A DNA stretch of 64,000 bases from Mesostigma viride (Eukaryota > Streptophyta > Mesostigmatophyceae > Mesostigmatales > Mesostigmataceae), in contig RPFO01000080.1 in NCBI GenBank assembly GCA_009746045.1, positions 5,317,556 to 5,381,555 on the forward strand, in the 5' to 3' direction. Below the pieces are notes generated by a model. The model ran no database searches, had not been told where the DNA came from, and saw only the letters and a program-made list of their open reading frames with translations. Position 1 is the first letter of the stretch. Every line of letters starts with the position of its first letter. Positions 1-33,207 of this stretch are shown here, piece after piece. Position numbers and translations under genes: made by a program.

Positions 1-248
1 TGACCTGATCCCCCCGCTGCAGGCCGGCCCGCGCTAGCCGATCGACCTGTCAGACACATGCCTCCTTTCGGCCTCCCAAGAGGTCACGAAGCGGTCCAGC
101 GCCTGCGCGCTACGATTGCAGCTAGCCAAAGGCTTCGACGAGATTCCGGCCGCGGTCGTGAACACCGCCGAGTTTGAGGACACTGGGGTGTTAATCATGT
201 CGCGAATTACCACCACCACACGACCTGACTCGCTCCGTCAGTGACGAC
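1..248. other. Unassigned sequence left of first LINE
   Basis: GC-rich stretch with short open frames on both strands. I recognise no gene or family. It ends at the first base of the target-site duplication of the LINE at 260-1140. Confidence 0.3.
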
Positions 249-259
249 CTGTCCGGCAT

Positions 260-1140
260 TAAATTAAATTAAATTAAATTATAACATGACTCCGTTGGGA
301 GATCATGTAGCACATATTCCCGTGGATGGATGGAGGGGGGGGGCAAAGCCGCGAAACCGAACTAATCTAACTCTAAGCTATCTAATCTAGAAAACCCTAC
401 TTATTCTACTCAGCAAAGCGCCCCTTCCGCTTCAATGGGGGGAGGGGGCTTGCCCACAGGGGCGGGCGTATGAGCCTGGACAATGGTTTTCCACCTCCTC
501 TTGTCCTGCATAGCAGTCCAAGCAAGAGAGAGGGAGTGAATGCGATTTTCAAACTGCGCTGGGACCACTAGGTCAGCCATCAACTGCTGTGGGTAGGTCA
601 TGACATGTTTGCCTACCTTCTTAGGAATGTCCTTAGGGCCAGGCCAGGTCAGGATATGCCGTCCTGGCTGGCCAAGCCGCTGTGGGCCGGCCAGACCGAG
701 GGCGGTGTCTACCTGGCTGGTGCGAGCAAGATGTCCTACGAATGCTATCCTACGCTGTCTAATCTTGTCCGAAATGCGAGGCATGCCCTGGTACAAAGAT
801 TCTAGATGCCTATCGGCGTGTCAAACCCTACATTCAGGGCCTGACGGAGCATCCTGGTTACCGTGCCGTTTAGCTTGGCCGCCAGCGTGTCCGTGAGCGT
901 CCATGCCTCGGCGCCATACGTGAGCACCGTGAGGACCAGGACAGCTTGAGGAGCATGCGCTTGCGGTGCTCGCCGAGGACCTTCGAGTGCCAGTAGGTTT
1001 TCAGCGAACGATGCCGAGCCCAGGCCAGGCCGATGCGGGTGTCCACATCGGCGGCGGTGTCAGGAAGCATGCTTCCCAGCAGTTTAAAGCGATCACGAAA
1101 CGGGACCTCCGTCCCGTCTAGCAGCCGTCACTGGTAGCGG
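260..1140 (-). mobile_element. LINE-A copy 1, 5'-truncated
   Basis: This is the 3' part of a non-LTR retrotransposon read on the minus strand. It encodes the C-terminal end of the reverse-transcriptase polyprotein (frame mostly open 796 to 410, then degenerate up to 1130), including the segment GHLARTSQVDTALGLAGP that recurs in the copies at 13.2 kb and 58.1 kb. The 3' UTR ends in an ATTAA pentanucleotide repeat (260-280) preceded by a small CTCC/GGAG hairpin. An 11-bp target-site duplication, CTGTCCGGCAT, flanks the element at 249-259 and 1141-1151, so the boundaries are well fixed. Frameshifts show it is dead. Confidence 0.85.
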
Positions 1141-1151
1141 CTGTCCGGCAT

Positions 1152-1798
1152 GACCCCGCCTAATTCTACCTAGGCTAGTCACGTACTGAGGGTACCGGCC
1201 GCTGAGGAGCACTGTGCGAAAGCCGGACGCGACGATTCAGATCTCAATGAATTTACATATATATTTTTTAAGGTTTCTTAATTCTTCTTTTCCGAGTTTG
1301 CCTTTATGTTGCATGCATGCCCCTCTCACCTCCGTAACTTATCATTCTCAATGAATATATATAACTATATCTTTTTAAAATATATCTATCAGATGTCGTT
1401 GTTGTCTCCTTGATATCTATCATCGTATTGGCGCCAAGTTACGCCTTTCGGTAGCAACTACCCAGGCTATGGGCCTATGGCTGACATCTTGCTCTGCCGC
1501 ACACGAGCTGACTTAGCGGCGCAGCACGGTTATTAGGCTTTTTTATTTCATTCCGCGGTGTGGATCAAGTGTCCCATGCCGGATGTATAGTTGTTTTGTC
1601 GTGGTATCTTGTTAGCGTTTGGCTTTGTTTATTTTTACGTGGGTGCCTTTACTAGCTGTGATGTAAGTAATTATATTTTTTAATCTACATAGTAGTATAT
1701 ATACTACTATAAGTATAATATGCCATCAACCAATTAATTATGCCGTGACCAATTCAATTCAGGATATTACGAAGGAAACCCCTAGTAAGCCGTGACCC
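1152..1798. other. Intergenic AT-rich DNA
   Basis: No gene seen. It holds AT-rich tracts around 1250-1390 and 1670-1740, and one copy near 1398-1417 of a dispersed short motif (GTTGTCTCCTTGATA) also found near 3.9, 41.0 and 55.0 kb. Confidence 0.4.
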
Positions 1799-1809
1799 AA
1801 GGTAATATG

Positions 1810-2549
1810 CGCGGCGCAGGCTTCGGAAACGAATGCTGCACTTGTCTCTCGCCTTAACCAGGTGGAGGGCAAGTGTGGCGTGCTCCTGAAGAAGCTTGAG
1901 GCCATCACCGCCCACACCGAGGCCCTGGCCACACAGGTCCCCAAGATAGCGGCGCAGACGGCCACCATTGCATCCCAGCCACCCCGGCAGGATGCTGGCG
2001 ACCTCCCGCCGCTCTCCTACGCGGACCTGCTGCGGTCAGCGACCGCCTCCACCACCGACGCCATCGCTACAAAGCTCCAGGAGCTGGAGGACCACCGCCA
2101 GGCCCAGCAACGGGAGGTCACCGACCGCGCTCGCCGCGAGTGCCGAGTGGTGCTACGTCGCTTCCCCCAGAAGCCAGGTGAGACGTCAACCTCTCTTGCT
2201 GACGAGCTCAAGAACCAGCTTCTTACCCTCATGGGCCTGGTAGGTGAGGTAGAACTGCGTGGGTGCCACCGCCTTCCCCACTCACGGGACAAGGCGGCTC
2301 CCCCACCAGTCCTACTCACCTTCCCCTCCCCTGAGGATAAGCAGCGGTTCCTCTCTCGTCGCAAGCGGTTGCACGACCTCACGTACCTGGACGCTGGATG
2401 ACGACCTCACCCCCGCTCAGCAACAGCAGCGACGCGACCTGTGGCCGGAATACCTCCGCCATAAGCAGGACCCCCAGAAGCCCAAGGTGTACTGGAGGGG
2501 CGGGGACCTGATGATCAACCACAAGATGTGGACGCCCCCAGCGGGCTAG
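1810..2549 (+). pseudogene. L1-type ORF1 protein fragment, frameshifted
   Basis: Frame open from the element start, with no in-frame ATG before 1862. The N-terminal part is heptad-rich (coiled coil, about 1815-2110), followed by a basic RRM-like region with the segment VVLRRFPQK and a C-terminal domain ending QQQQRRDLWPEYLRHKQ, then MWTPPAG and stop. This order (coiled coil, RRM, CTD) is that of L1 ORF1 nucleic-acid chaperones that coat the element RNA. Compared with the copy at 62.5 kb, four extra bases (GTAC, 2383-2386) shift the frame and create a premature stop at 2399-2401, so this copy cannot make the complete C-terminal domain. Confidence 0.75.
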
Positions 2550-2967
2550 AATAGCACTAGCCCTAGCTCGTAACCATTGGCGTCACTGCCGCTAAGGCAG
2601 CCATGCCTAGAATGTTGCCTAGCTGAGCCAACACACCTAGTCACGTGCCGCCAACGCACGGTACACAACCAGCCATAGCCTTAGCCTAGTCCTAGTACAG
2701 CCATGCTACGCCCTGGCTATGTTCAGATTACTTGCCCACGCTCCTTGCTATGATATGCTCACACGGGTCTTATTGCACCCACAGTTTGCCGGATCGTTAG
2801 CCTGTCCTTTTAGCTAGCCGCGCCCGATTGCAGCTGTGGCATGCCTTTGGGCATGAAGGAGACTGGGGGTCTCTGCCCTTTCTCCTGTAGTGCACACACA
2901 GGGATTAAAAAAAGCACTTCGGTGCTCCGTGACTCCCCAACGGGAGCACGAGTTTAATTAATTAATT
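1810..2967 (+). mobile_element. HAL1-like (ORF1-only) retrotransposon copy 1
   Basis: A non-LTR element in which an L1-type ORF1 is followed directly by the 3' UTR, with no reverse transcriptase between. An 11-bp duplication AAGGTAATATG at 1799-1809 and 2968-2978 defines the ends. The 3' UTR (2550-2950) ends in a hairpin CTCCC-CAAC-GGGAG and a TTAA-repeat tail. The same ORF1-to-UTR junction is present in an independent copy at 62035-62736, so the arrangement belongs to the family and is not a private deletion. The 5' end is truncated inside ORF1. Mammalian HAL1 is a known parallel; the name here is by analogy. Confidence 0.8.
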
Positions 2968-2978
2968 AAGGTAATATG

Positions 2979-4933
2979 TGTTACAAATCCATTACACACG
3001 CCGAGTACCAACACGAGCCCTGGGTAGAAAGTTCATAAATGATCACCAACGGGCAAACACGTACGCTCGGGCTGAGAATGGCCCTCGCATGCGGTGGAAA
3101 CCACGCCGGTCCACTACTTCTATACACAAAGGATAAGGACCACTACTAAAGTACGCAGCGCGGCGCGCCTGCACCGAACCACAGACAGTATTGTACAATT
3201 GCCACGTCACTGGACCGGGTAACTAGTAACAGGTCAAAAGGTTATGACTACACGTAAGCGTAGGAAAGCCAACAGTCGTAACCAGTGACGCACTGTTTCG
3301 GAATAGCTGAGGCCACAATAAGAACGTAACTGCTCTACATTTACGGCGTAACTAATACAGTTTGTTACGTGTGGTAACATGGGGCCATGCTGCTCTTCCG
3401 GGACCTCATCCGGCCGGGTCTACGCGGCTACGCTTTATGATATATATTTCCGGCGCCCATGCAATCGCCTCCAGGACAGGCGCGCCGCGCCAGACTCGCC
3501 CACGCCTTTGGGCTTTGGGCGTCGTGGAATTTGGCTGCATGTGGCCGGGCGTCTTGGAAGTTGGCTTTGGGCGTTTGGCTCTTTTGGCACATTTGAAAGC
3601 CGAGCATATTTCTACACTACACTGGTACTACGTTAAAAGCACAGACTGGTGCGGGCGTAGCAACGTAAAATTACCGCCGCAGTCTGGCTGCCAATAAACT
3701 GCCAGCCATCTAGAACTTGACAAGGTGATGGCCGCAAGATAGACGTTGCTGGGCTACTGTATTTGGTAAGCAAGGAGCGTTTCACCGAACTGTCTACGGT
3801 TAGCATGATGGGGAGGATTCCTAACTTTATGTGGGTAGCGGGTAATATAATATAAAAGCATGGCAGGCATAGTGATTGGTAGGATTCTCCCGATTTCTGG
3901 CCTGAGCTGGTTGTCTCCTTGATAGTTTGCGACTTTGCTTGCAAGATTAGCTCGAGGCCTCACTTGAGGCCCATATTTTAGACTAGAAATGTGCAGACAT
4001 ACATGTACATATTGACGTTTTGGGGAAACGTCCGCTGGGGAATTCAGTGCTCCGTCCGGTCCCCCAATGGCCGCCGGCCGGGACACGCGACTAGTTAATA
4101 TGTGGGTAGTAGGCCGGGGTGCTCATAGTGGTATCCCTGGCTTCCTTGTCAATTGAGCTCCGTTGTGTCAAAGAGACGTCATCGACCGGACGTACCGTAA
4201 GTAAGTAGTTCTTCTAGATAGTTTGCATGTATGACGCCTGCATGGCAGCTATTAGGCCTTCTTGTGATTGTTGTTCATCATCGCTTTTCTTGGTTGTGGG
4301 ATGTGTTCGTGGTTGTGGGATACTTGTTCTTGGCTCGGTGGGATAGTAGTTCCTAGGGTTGGCGGTTGTGGGATAGCCGCAGTTCCTGGTTGTCGGTGGC
4401 CGGGATATCATGTGCATGCATTTCTCATTGGTTGTGGAACTATCAATGTGTTCGTGGTTGACAGTGCAGGCGGCCTGGGGGCCACTATCAGTGATTCAGA
4501 ATTGCGGGTTGGGGTGCTGGTGCATGCGCTTGTTCCTCGTCAGGGGAGGGCTGCATGTAGGGGTGGGTGCCGTGGTGCACTATGCCGCGCGGCGCTCATT
4601 GTTCCTCATTGTCCGTCAAGGGAGGGATCATGCATGCGCGGTGGGTGGTGCATGAGATTGATGTACTTGTTCCTTGTCGCGGAGGGAGGGATGTGCCGCA
4701 ATGATGTGGGGTGGGTCGTGGGTGCACGTGCTTGTTCCTTCACTTGTCAGGGGAGGGATGGATGCCACTAGGCACTTCTGACGTAATTATGTCCACTAGG
4801 CACTTCAGGTACGTACTTACGCGCCGGAACGTGCACGTCAAAATCACAGAACTGAAGCGGGAAGTCCGCAGTGCGGGCCACGTGTCACACCTGTTGCTGT
4901 TGTTGTCATGCCACAATGAAGCCAGGGTCCGTA
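2979..4933. other. Intergenic, no gene recognised
   Basis: About 2 kb with only short, unconvincing open frames. Near 3885-3931 is a copy of a dispersed repeat end (TTTCTGGCCTG...GGTTGTCTCCTTGATA) also found in opposite orientation at 8338-8430. From 4270 to 4760 the DNA is TG-rich with repeated phrases such as GTTGTGGGATA and GTTCCTTGTC, that is, decayed short repeats. Confidence 0.4.
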
Positions 4934-4948
4934 GAGGATCCCTATTTT

Positions 4949-5979
4949 CCAGGTAAATAGGTGTACGTTTATTCCAAATATAGCCAATAGGTAATCCCTG
5001 CTAAGCCTAGGGTATCAAGATGTCAGTGGCTAAAACGGAGCCTTACTAGACCACGGAAGCCACTGGACTTCTAATGGGTTATCATTGGGCATGTGGGTAA
5101 AGATCCTGTTTTTGCCCATGAGGTCATGAAAGATCTCAAGTGGGCTGGGCTTATCCTGGTCCGCGCCAGGGTCCCAGATTTTGTTTTGTTCATTTGCAAC
5201 CATCCAGTAGCGTCGCATGCCGGAGTTCCATAGGTAAATGAAGCGTGAGAGAACCCCAGCTATGTCGAAAACTGTGCGCCTATTGAACACCACATCGTTT
5301 CGCACCGTCCAGATTGTATATAACATGCATGTGCGGAGCCATATCCACGCTTGTTGTGAAAAGGTGAGCTCAAGGCCAGGGGTGCCAGTGATGCCAAAGA
5401 TAATGGAGCGGGTAGACACCGGTATGATAGGCTCAGACGTCCAGGCTGCCCATAAACCAATCAACCAGGTCCAAACTCCCTGGAGGCTACACCATAAAAA
5501 TCGGTGTTCCACAGTTTCAGTGGGGTTGGTACATAAACATGTAGCAGGGTGTTGAAATCGCCGGTGGAGGATCTCCCCAACCCCGATGGACCGGTGCATA
5601 AAGAGGTGTTGTACGTCGGTCGCGCGGCGATCAATCAGCGGGTGGTCAGCGGCGAGGGTGATGTTGCGGACCCAGGTGTGGCCAGGCCACTCAGTAGCGC
5701 CCCAGCGTGTCAGTCCGGGGTGGAATTGATGGTTTTTATGCAAGAGCATTGTGTAGCCCCACTCTGCCGTGTACTCGTAAAGGCCTTTTACAGTTCTGCT
5801 GTCACCCTGATTTAGCACCCAGCCAAATTCCACTGGATCCAATGACAACATGTCCAGGCGGGTTGATCCCACATGTAGCCAAATAATAGCAGCGTCTGGA
5901 AGGTTGGGGTTGGGTTGGTATACACATGATTGTTCAAGGGACCAAGGTACAACCCGAATCCGGTGGCATAGCTGGGTGG
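4949..5979 (-). mobile_element. LINE with zf-RVT domain, 5'-truncated
   Basis: A fragment of a plant-type L1-like LINE on the minus strand. A 15-bp target-site duplication GAGGATCCCTATTTT lies at 4934-4948 and 5980-5994. The frame 5872 to 5030 (280 codons) encodes the polyprotein C-terminus with the zinc-binding RVT module: LHRRF, then C-x-C, the segment ETVEHRFLWC and a following VW. Upstream coding continues in another frame (6021-5812) joined by a frameshift near 5865. No long A-tail is seen at the 3' end. Confidence 0.8.
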
Positions 5980-5994
5980 GAGGATCCCTATTTT

Positions 5995-6826
5995 ACCCAA
6001 GTAAACGTTAGTACTTTCCAATGCCAGTGCTGTACTGGCAAGAGACGGAAACCGTTCTCAGGACGTGTTATAACGCTCTTCCAGATTCGACTGGCCACAA
6101 AGGCAGCTTGCATAGTTGTCAGAGATTCTTTAGGATGCCCGGAAGACCGGCGTGGGGATTATGACTGCCTGATACAATGATTACTTGATTCCACCAATCG
6201 TACGTCAGCCCGCAGTAATAATCTCTGTATTAATCTCTGTCGGACAAACTGCGTGGGAATAAACTGATGAACTGAACTGAAATGAACTGAAGACAGGCTT
6301 GCGAGAGCAGTGTCGGAGCCCTGCAAAACTGGCACAACTGGTCCTCGGCTCCAGTGAGGGGGAATCTTGCCGTATAGAACCGTCCGTAACTGTCATACTT
6401 ACCAGCGAAAGTAACTTTTCCGCTAAAAGATACTAGTTCTTACACACGTTCAGGACACACTTTGCCAGCGCACTGAGCTGACTGTCACAGTAGACTAATC
6501 ATGATGATACACCTGGCGAGCCACTTTGTTGCACAGCTAAGCAAGCAGCCACAAGATCTTTTGACGGGAGGTGGATTTCCTGCACGCGCGCAGCTATTTG
6601 ACGGATTTTTTTTGGATTTCCGCTATCCGCAGTCGCAGGTCTTGCACAATTTTTCACTCTTCTGCCGTGGCTTCCCTGCATTTATTACCTGCATTGCCTG
6701 GCACCATGGCCACCCTCACGTGCATTGCTCAAGAATGTCAGGGCACGTGCTTTATCATCGAGTCCGCGTAAGGCCGCTTAGAATCTCATCATTTCTCACA
6801 GGCCACAGCCGGCAACTTTCCGAATA
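5995..6826. other. STN1 upstream region with (ACTGA)-tailed repeat
   Basis: Upstream of STN1. At 6247-6290 is a short repeat, GCGTGGGAATAAACTGATGA followed by ACTGA-like units, that recurs at 48281-48310; it looks like a retroposon 3' end with a short tandem tail. No other gene is recognised. The STN1 promoter should lie in 6400-6826, but I see no decisive element. Confidence 0.35.
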
Positions 6827-11224
<4,398 letters not shown>

Positions 11225-11251
<27 letters not shown>

Positions 11252-11790
11252 GGTCCCCGGGACACAAAAAGACGGAAGGCCCCAGGACACTATGAGACAG
11301 ATGGCCCCCGGACATTCTAAGACGAAAGGCCCGGGGACACAATAAGACGGAAGGCCCCGGGACACAATGAGAGGGAAGGCCCCGGGACACAATAAGACGG
11401 AAGGCCCCGGGACACAATGAGACGGAAGGCCCCGGGACATTATAAGACGGAAGGCCCCGGGACATTATAAGACGGAAGGCCCCGGGACACCATAAGACGG
11501 AAGGCCCCGGGACACCATAAGACGGAAGGCCCCGGGACACAATAAGACGGAAGGCCCCGGGACATTATAAGACGGAAGGCCCCGGGACACCATAAGACGG
11601 AAGGCCCCGGGACACAATAAGACGGAAGGCCCCGGGACACAATAAGACGGAAGGCCCCGGGACATTATAAGACGGAAGGCCCCGGGACACCATAAGACGG
11701 AAGGCCCCGGGACACAATAAGACGGAAGGCCCCGGGACATTTTTTGATGGAGGGAAGCCTCTACTCTGCCGCGTGAGGGCCTCGAGAACG
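11225..11790 (+). repeat. 25-bp minisatellite flanked by copies of the STN1 stop-codon exon
   Basis: About 19 units of 25 bp (core GACGGAAGGCCCCGGGACAC, variable next four bases) fill 11253-11742, beginning directly at the STN1 stop codon. The coding end plus stop (GGCCTCTACTTCCCCCTGTGA) is echoed on the far side at about 11755-11777 (AAGCCTCTACTCTGCCGCGTGA). The array therefore lies inside a duplicated exon edge. It is not a CRISPR array: units are contiguous with no spacers. Confidence 0.85.
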
Positions 11791-12482
11791 CTTCAATTAG
11801 CCGTGGAACTCCACCAATGGTGTTGGAACCCAGGGACGCTGTATGAGGGAACCGGTGTACTACATCAATAACTAGCTCTTCGCTTGCCTAGAGCCTCATG
11901 TACTACTATTACTTGGCCCTGCGCTGGCCGCCTGTTCATATCTAGTTAGACTAGTACTAGACTAGTATCATTTCTTTGGCCCGCGCAGCATACCTTTCAT
12001 GTCTGGCTTGCATGCACACGATCCTGTGTTCGTGGCTCCCCTCGGAAGGCTTCCAGTATACGAGCTCAAGCCGTTCAGTAGCCAGCACATGACTTCCAGG
12101 AAGACGTCGCCAAGCTGTATATGGCGGCTGTGTGTCACCGTGTGTACTTTATGCACAAAAGTTGTGCTCCTGAGCGATCGACCACCCGCCACTGGGTTAA
12201 TGAGCAGATCGCTTTTTCTGTATGCCTAGTTCATTATTGCTTCAGTATCCACCCTGCAGTTGCGGGGACTTTTTTGGCACATTCTTGCTGCCCATTCGGC
12301 GCATGAACGTCGCTCTTGAGAGCGGGCATTAAACGCTGCGCTGAACATTCTAGCGCGCTGCCTCACTTGTTTTGCTCCGTGCATGCGGCATGTGTGTGCT
12401 CGGGAGCTAGCTGCCAGCACTTTTCTTTGGTATCCATACTCAATTATTCGCATGTGCTTCCTGAAGGCTTGCCCTTCGCCAT
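11791..12482. other. Region downstream of STN1
   Basis: No gene recognised. Short open frames lack splice or homology support. Confidence 0.4.
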
Positions 12483-13079
12483 TAAATTAAAATTAAATTG
12501 AAATTAAATTGAAACATATCTCCGTTGGGAGTACATGTCGCACATATCCCTGAGAAGGGGCATGGCTTTTAATACATTCTGGGCTACTTCCTGCAAGGGT
12601 AGGGTGTAAATTAAACTACACCGGTGCTCTGGATGCACAATGTGCACCTGCACCACCATATGACCTTTGGCATTAATTATAATTAATTAATAGACACGTG
12701 AGCACAAGTCCTCAGTGGGAGGGGAACATGGGATGGAATGGATGGATTAATTAATTAATTAATTAGGAACATAACTCCGTTGGGAGTATATGTAGCACAT
12801 AGCCCTTGAGAAGGGGCATATGGCCTATGATACATTCTAGGCTACTTCATGCAAGGGTGGGAATGTAAGCTACCCTTGCTCTAGGTGCACCAGGGCACCT
12901 GCACCCTCATGATCTATCACGCTATGCCCAGCTAAGGGGGAGCATGTCATGGGGGGGAAGATCATCATGGCTATACAAGAGCTAGGGCATGGCATCTCAG
13001 CAGAGAGCAGCTCTCTGCATGGGCACAGCATAACTAAATAAAGCTAGGCATCATCTCGAGTGTGGCACATCATAGGCGC
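12483..13079 (-). mobile_element. Cluster of LINE 3'-end fragments
   Basis: At least three 5'-truncated LINE ends in tandem, minus strand. Each starts with an ATTAA or TTAA repeat tail (12483-12512, 12672-12690, 12747-12766) followed by ACTCCGTTGGGAGT-type hairpins and shared UTR sequence (GAGAAGGGGCAT, GGCTACTTC, GCAAGGGT). They carry no coding sequence. Confidence 0.75.
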
Positions 13080-13089
13080 ACATGTACAT

Positions 13090-14044
13090 TAAATTAAATT
13101 AAATTAAATTAAATTATAACATGCCTCCGTGGGGAGGTCATGTAGCACATATTTCATGATGGATGGGGTGGAGGAAGCCGCGTGATCGAACTATCCTAAC
13201 TCTATCTAGAAAATCCTAACTGCACTACTCATCAAAACGCCTCCTCCTCTTGGGGGGAGGTGGCTTGCCCACAGGGTCGGGCGTGTGCGCCTTGACAATC
13301 TTCTTCCACCGCGTCTTGTCCTGCATGGCAGTCCAAAGACGGGAGAGAGAGTGGATGCGGTGCTCAAACTGGGCTGGGACCACTAGGTCGTCCAGCAACA
13401 TCTGAACATAGTTCGTGACAGGTTTCCCTACCCTTTTGGGAATGTCCTTGGGGCCAGGCCAGGTCAGAATGTGCCGCCCTGGCTGGCCAAGCCGCTGGGG
13501 GCCGGCCAGACCGAGGGTGGTGTCGACCTGGCTGGTGCGTGCAAGGTGTCCTACAAATGCTATCCTACGCTGCCTAATCTCGTCCGAAACACGAGGCATG
13601 CCATGATACAAAGACTCTGATGACGGACGCTCGGAAAAACCTACATTAAGGACCTGCCGGAGCATCCTGTAAACTGTGCCGTCGAGCCGAGCTGCCAGTT
13701 TGGGTGGGAGGGTCCACGCCTCGGCGCCATACGTGAGCACCGTGAGGACGAGGACCTTGAAGAGCATGCGCTTGCGGTGCCCGTTAAGGCCCTTCGAGCG
13801 CCAGTAGGGTGTGAGCGAACGGAGCTTGGCCCAGGCAAGGCCGATGCGGGTGTCCACATCGTCGGCGGTGTCAGGAAGCCAGCTCCCCAACAGCTTGAAG
13901 CGGTCGCGGAACGGGACCTCCGTCCCGTCGAGCAGGCGCGGCAGCGGTGGTTTACTGGATGCTCCTATCACCATCGCCTCAGTTTTGACACTAATCTCCA
14001 GCCCCACCGCCCGCGCCTCCAGGCCCAGGCAGTCCAGCCATTGT
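13090..14044 (-). mobile_element. LINE-A copy 2, 5'-truncated, ORF intact
   Basis: Minus-strand LINE with a 10-bp duplication ACATGTACAT at 13080-13089 and 14045-14054. The frame 14007 to 13225 is intact for 260 codons and encodes the region after the RT active site: GLEISVKTEAMVIGASS, then VLTVLTYGAEAWTL, then the VGHLARTSQVDTTLG segment, ending in a basic tail KRRRRFDE. The intact frame, long ATTAA tail and clean duplication suggest a fairly recent insertion. The 3' hairpin here is CCTCC-CCAC-GGAGG, a paired change relative to copy 1. Confidence 0.88.
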
Positions 14045-14054
14045 ACATGTACAT

Positions 14055-14625
14055 GGCTTCATAATACTCGTGAATCAGCTGGTATAGAGCCTGTAGGAGG
14101 CTTACATGTACATGGCCACGGTCTATCTATTCTTCACTACTGCTGTTGTATTCCCCTAAGCTGGGATGGAATGGATGGTGTAAGCTATCTAGGTCCTAGT
14201 TACAGGGTTGTGGGCACCGCGGCCCGAATCGCTATGAATGCCATACGCGGTCACACGCGGAGCCCCCACAGACTTGGGGGTGGTCTCCTTCATCACTACT
14301 TGCCATCGATCCTTGCGTACCATCTGCCTCCATATTACAGACAAACCAGGAGGCTGTCCGGGTGTGAGCCCGTCAAGTCTAGTGTAGCACATGTCCATGA
14401 TCGAGTCTATCACGAAAAGTCCACGGGTGGCGGCCCTGCCGCGCGCGGCTTGGGGCACACCAGGTGAGGACATATCGCCCAGGCTGGGCGGGCTTGGTGC
14501 CAGCTAGTCTATCTGATGCATGTGTCTACCTGATCTGTGCGGGCCAGGTGCCCGGCTAGGCCCAGGCGCCTGTGCCTAATAGTGTGGGAAACATAGGGCA
14601 AATCAGCGTACAAACCAGGCCTTTG
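14055..14625 (-). mobile_element. LINE-B copy 1 fragment
   Basis: Minus-strand C-terminal part of a second, related LINE: GHLARTD motif (about 14560), IWRQMVRKDRWQVVMKE (about 14310) and a conserved end at 14187. It is nearly identical to 56985-57403. LINE-A copy 2 has inserted beside it. Confidence 0.75.
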
Positions 14626-14800
14626 CCATTAATTAATTAATTAGGATCATAACTCCGTTGGGAGTATATGTAGCACATATGGCATATGAAGGAGAAAGGG
14701 GGTCTCTGCCCTTTCTTCCTGTTGTGCATACACAGGGATTAAAAGCACTCCGGTGCTCCGTGTTTAATGAATTAATTAATGAATGGTTAATTGCGTGATT
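14626..14800. mobile_element. Two retrotransposon tails back to back
   Basis: A minus-strand tail (TTAA repeat, then ACTCCGTTGGGAGT) at 14628-14680 meets a plus-strand HAL1-like 3' end at 14690-14785 (CTCTGCCCTTTC, ACACAGGGATTAAAAGCAC, then a TTAA repeat). Confidence 0.7.
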
Positions 14801-15866
14801 GATGATGAATGCATGTGATGGCGGCAGCATTTCATTTACATGAGTAAAAATATGAATTAAACAACTCAGTTTACTGACCACCATTGCATCAAGCACCTGT
14901 AGAATGGGCAGCTTTGTTTGCAACATGGGTGGCATTTGAGGCGGCACACGAAGGCAAACATTGAAATATTGTCAATCAACTGCGTGCCCTCAACGTAAGG
15001 GACGCAAGGGAGCCACATGCTCGTGCGATGGTAGTGGGAGATTGCCCGCTCATTCCGGTCCAGAGGGTAGTACCTAGCCAACAACTGGAATGCCCAGGCA
15101 AAGCAAACGGCTCAATAGTCTTCTCAGTCATTGCGGACTGTGCTACTGCCCATTTTGTCACAAGAGTGGGCCTCCTGGATGGGACAGGACGTCCCCTGGC
15201 AATGATCAGCAAATATTGTCAGCGAATGTTGTTACAACAGAAAAGTCTCGGCTTTTCTGCCCAGCTCACACATATGTAGGATCGGTCCATGCCTGCTTTC
15301 AACGAAACGCCATCATGCATGCAGGTATGTTGTGAAAAGCAACAACACCCAAATTTTACTTGGCGGAATCCATGAGTGAGAGCAGGTCGTCCGATTCGCC
15401 TGCAAACCGAGGCACAATTGGATGATTTTGAAGGCAGACCACAAACAGCAAAACCAGAGGAAATGTGAGTAGGGGCAGCGTGAGAGCGGTCGTTGGTCGC
15501 TAGTCTAAGAGGAAAGAAGCCTATGTCATATGTACCCATACCCACAATGGCTGGTGATGAGATCCGTGCATTCAGAATCAATATCAGTATCGAGGCGATA
15601 TCCATATTTATCTGTGTTCCTAATAGGATCTGTTACTGAATCTATTCATCTGTAGTCCTACCAGACATTCTACCTAATGAAATACTCTGCACATATCACT
15701 GAAAGCCGTGGCATCTCCTCGGACCATCGTCCCAAGCTGCAGCTTTGCATCATCAAAAGAATTGCACTTGAAGACAGACGGCCGAGCACAAGGCCTTTCA
15801 ACAACCGAAGAACAGGCCTTGTGCCTTCAAGATCGATGGTACATTGATCCAAAAATCAAACAACCA
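14801..15866. other. Intergenic between STN1 side and OSCP1 3' end
   Basis: No recognised gene. The OSCP1 terminal exon or 3' UTR may lie here on the minus strand, but I could not identify it. Confidence 0.35.
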
Positions 15867-16016
15867 GCAAGGCATGTGATCAAGGAGTGACTCTTATATA
15901 CGTATGGTAATAAACAGTAAGGCATGTGATCAAGGAGTGACTCTCATATACGTATGGTAATAAACAGTAAGGCATGTGATCAAGGAGTGACTCTTATATA
16001 CGTATGGTAATAACTG
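15867..16016 (+). repeat. 50-bp tandem repeat, three copies
   Basis: Three near-identical 50-bp units starting AAGGCATGTGATCAAGGAG at 15869, 15919 and 15969. Confidence 0.9.
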
Positions 16017-16164
16017 ATGTTTGCTCCAAGCTTTTTGAATATAGAGCACCATGCCTCACCTTGCGTGTCTTTCAACTCCATGCTTTTCATCACTAACGAA
16101 ACCCCATTCATACCATCTACAAAGCATAGCCCATACGATCTAAATATAGAACGCGAGGCCTCAC

Positions 16165-33207
<17,043 letters not shown>

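Noticed and set aside
11253-11742. Possible CRISPR array
   Set aside because: Units are contiguous 25-bp copies with variation at the same few bases and no unique spacers; the genome is eukaryotic.
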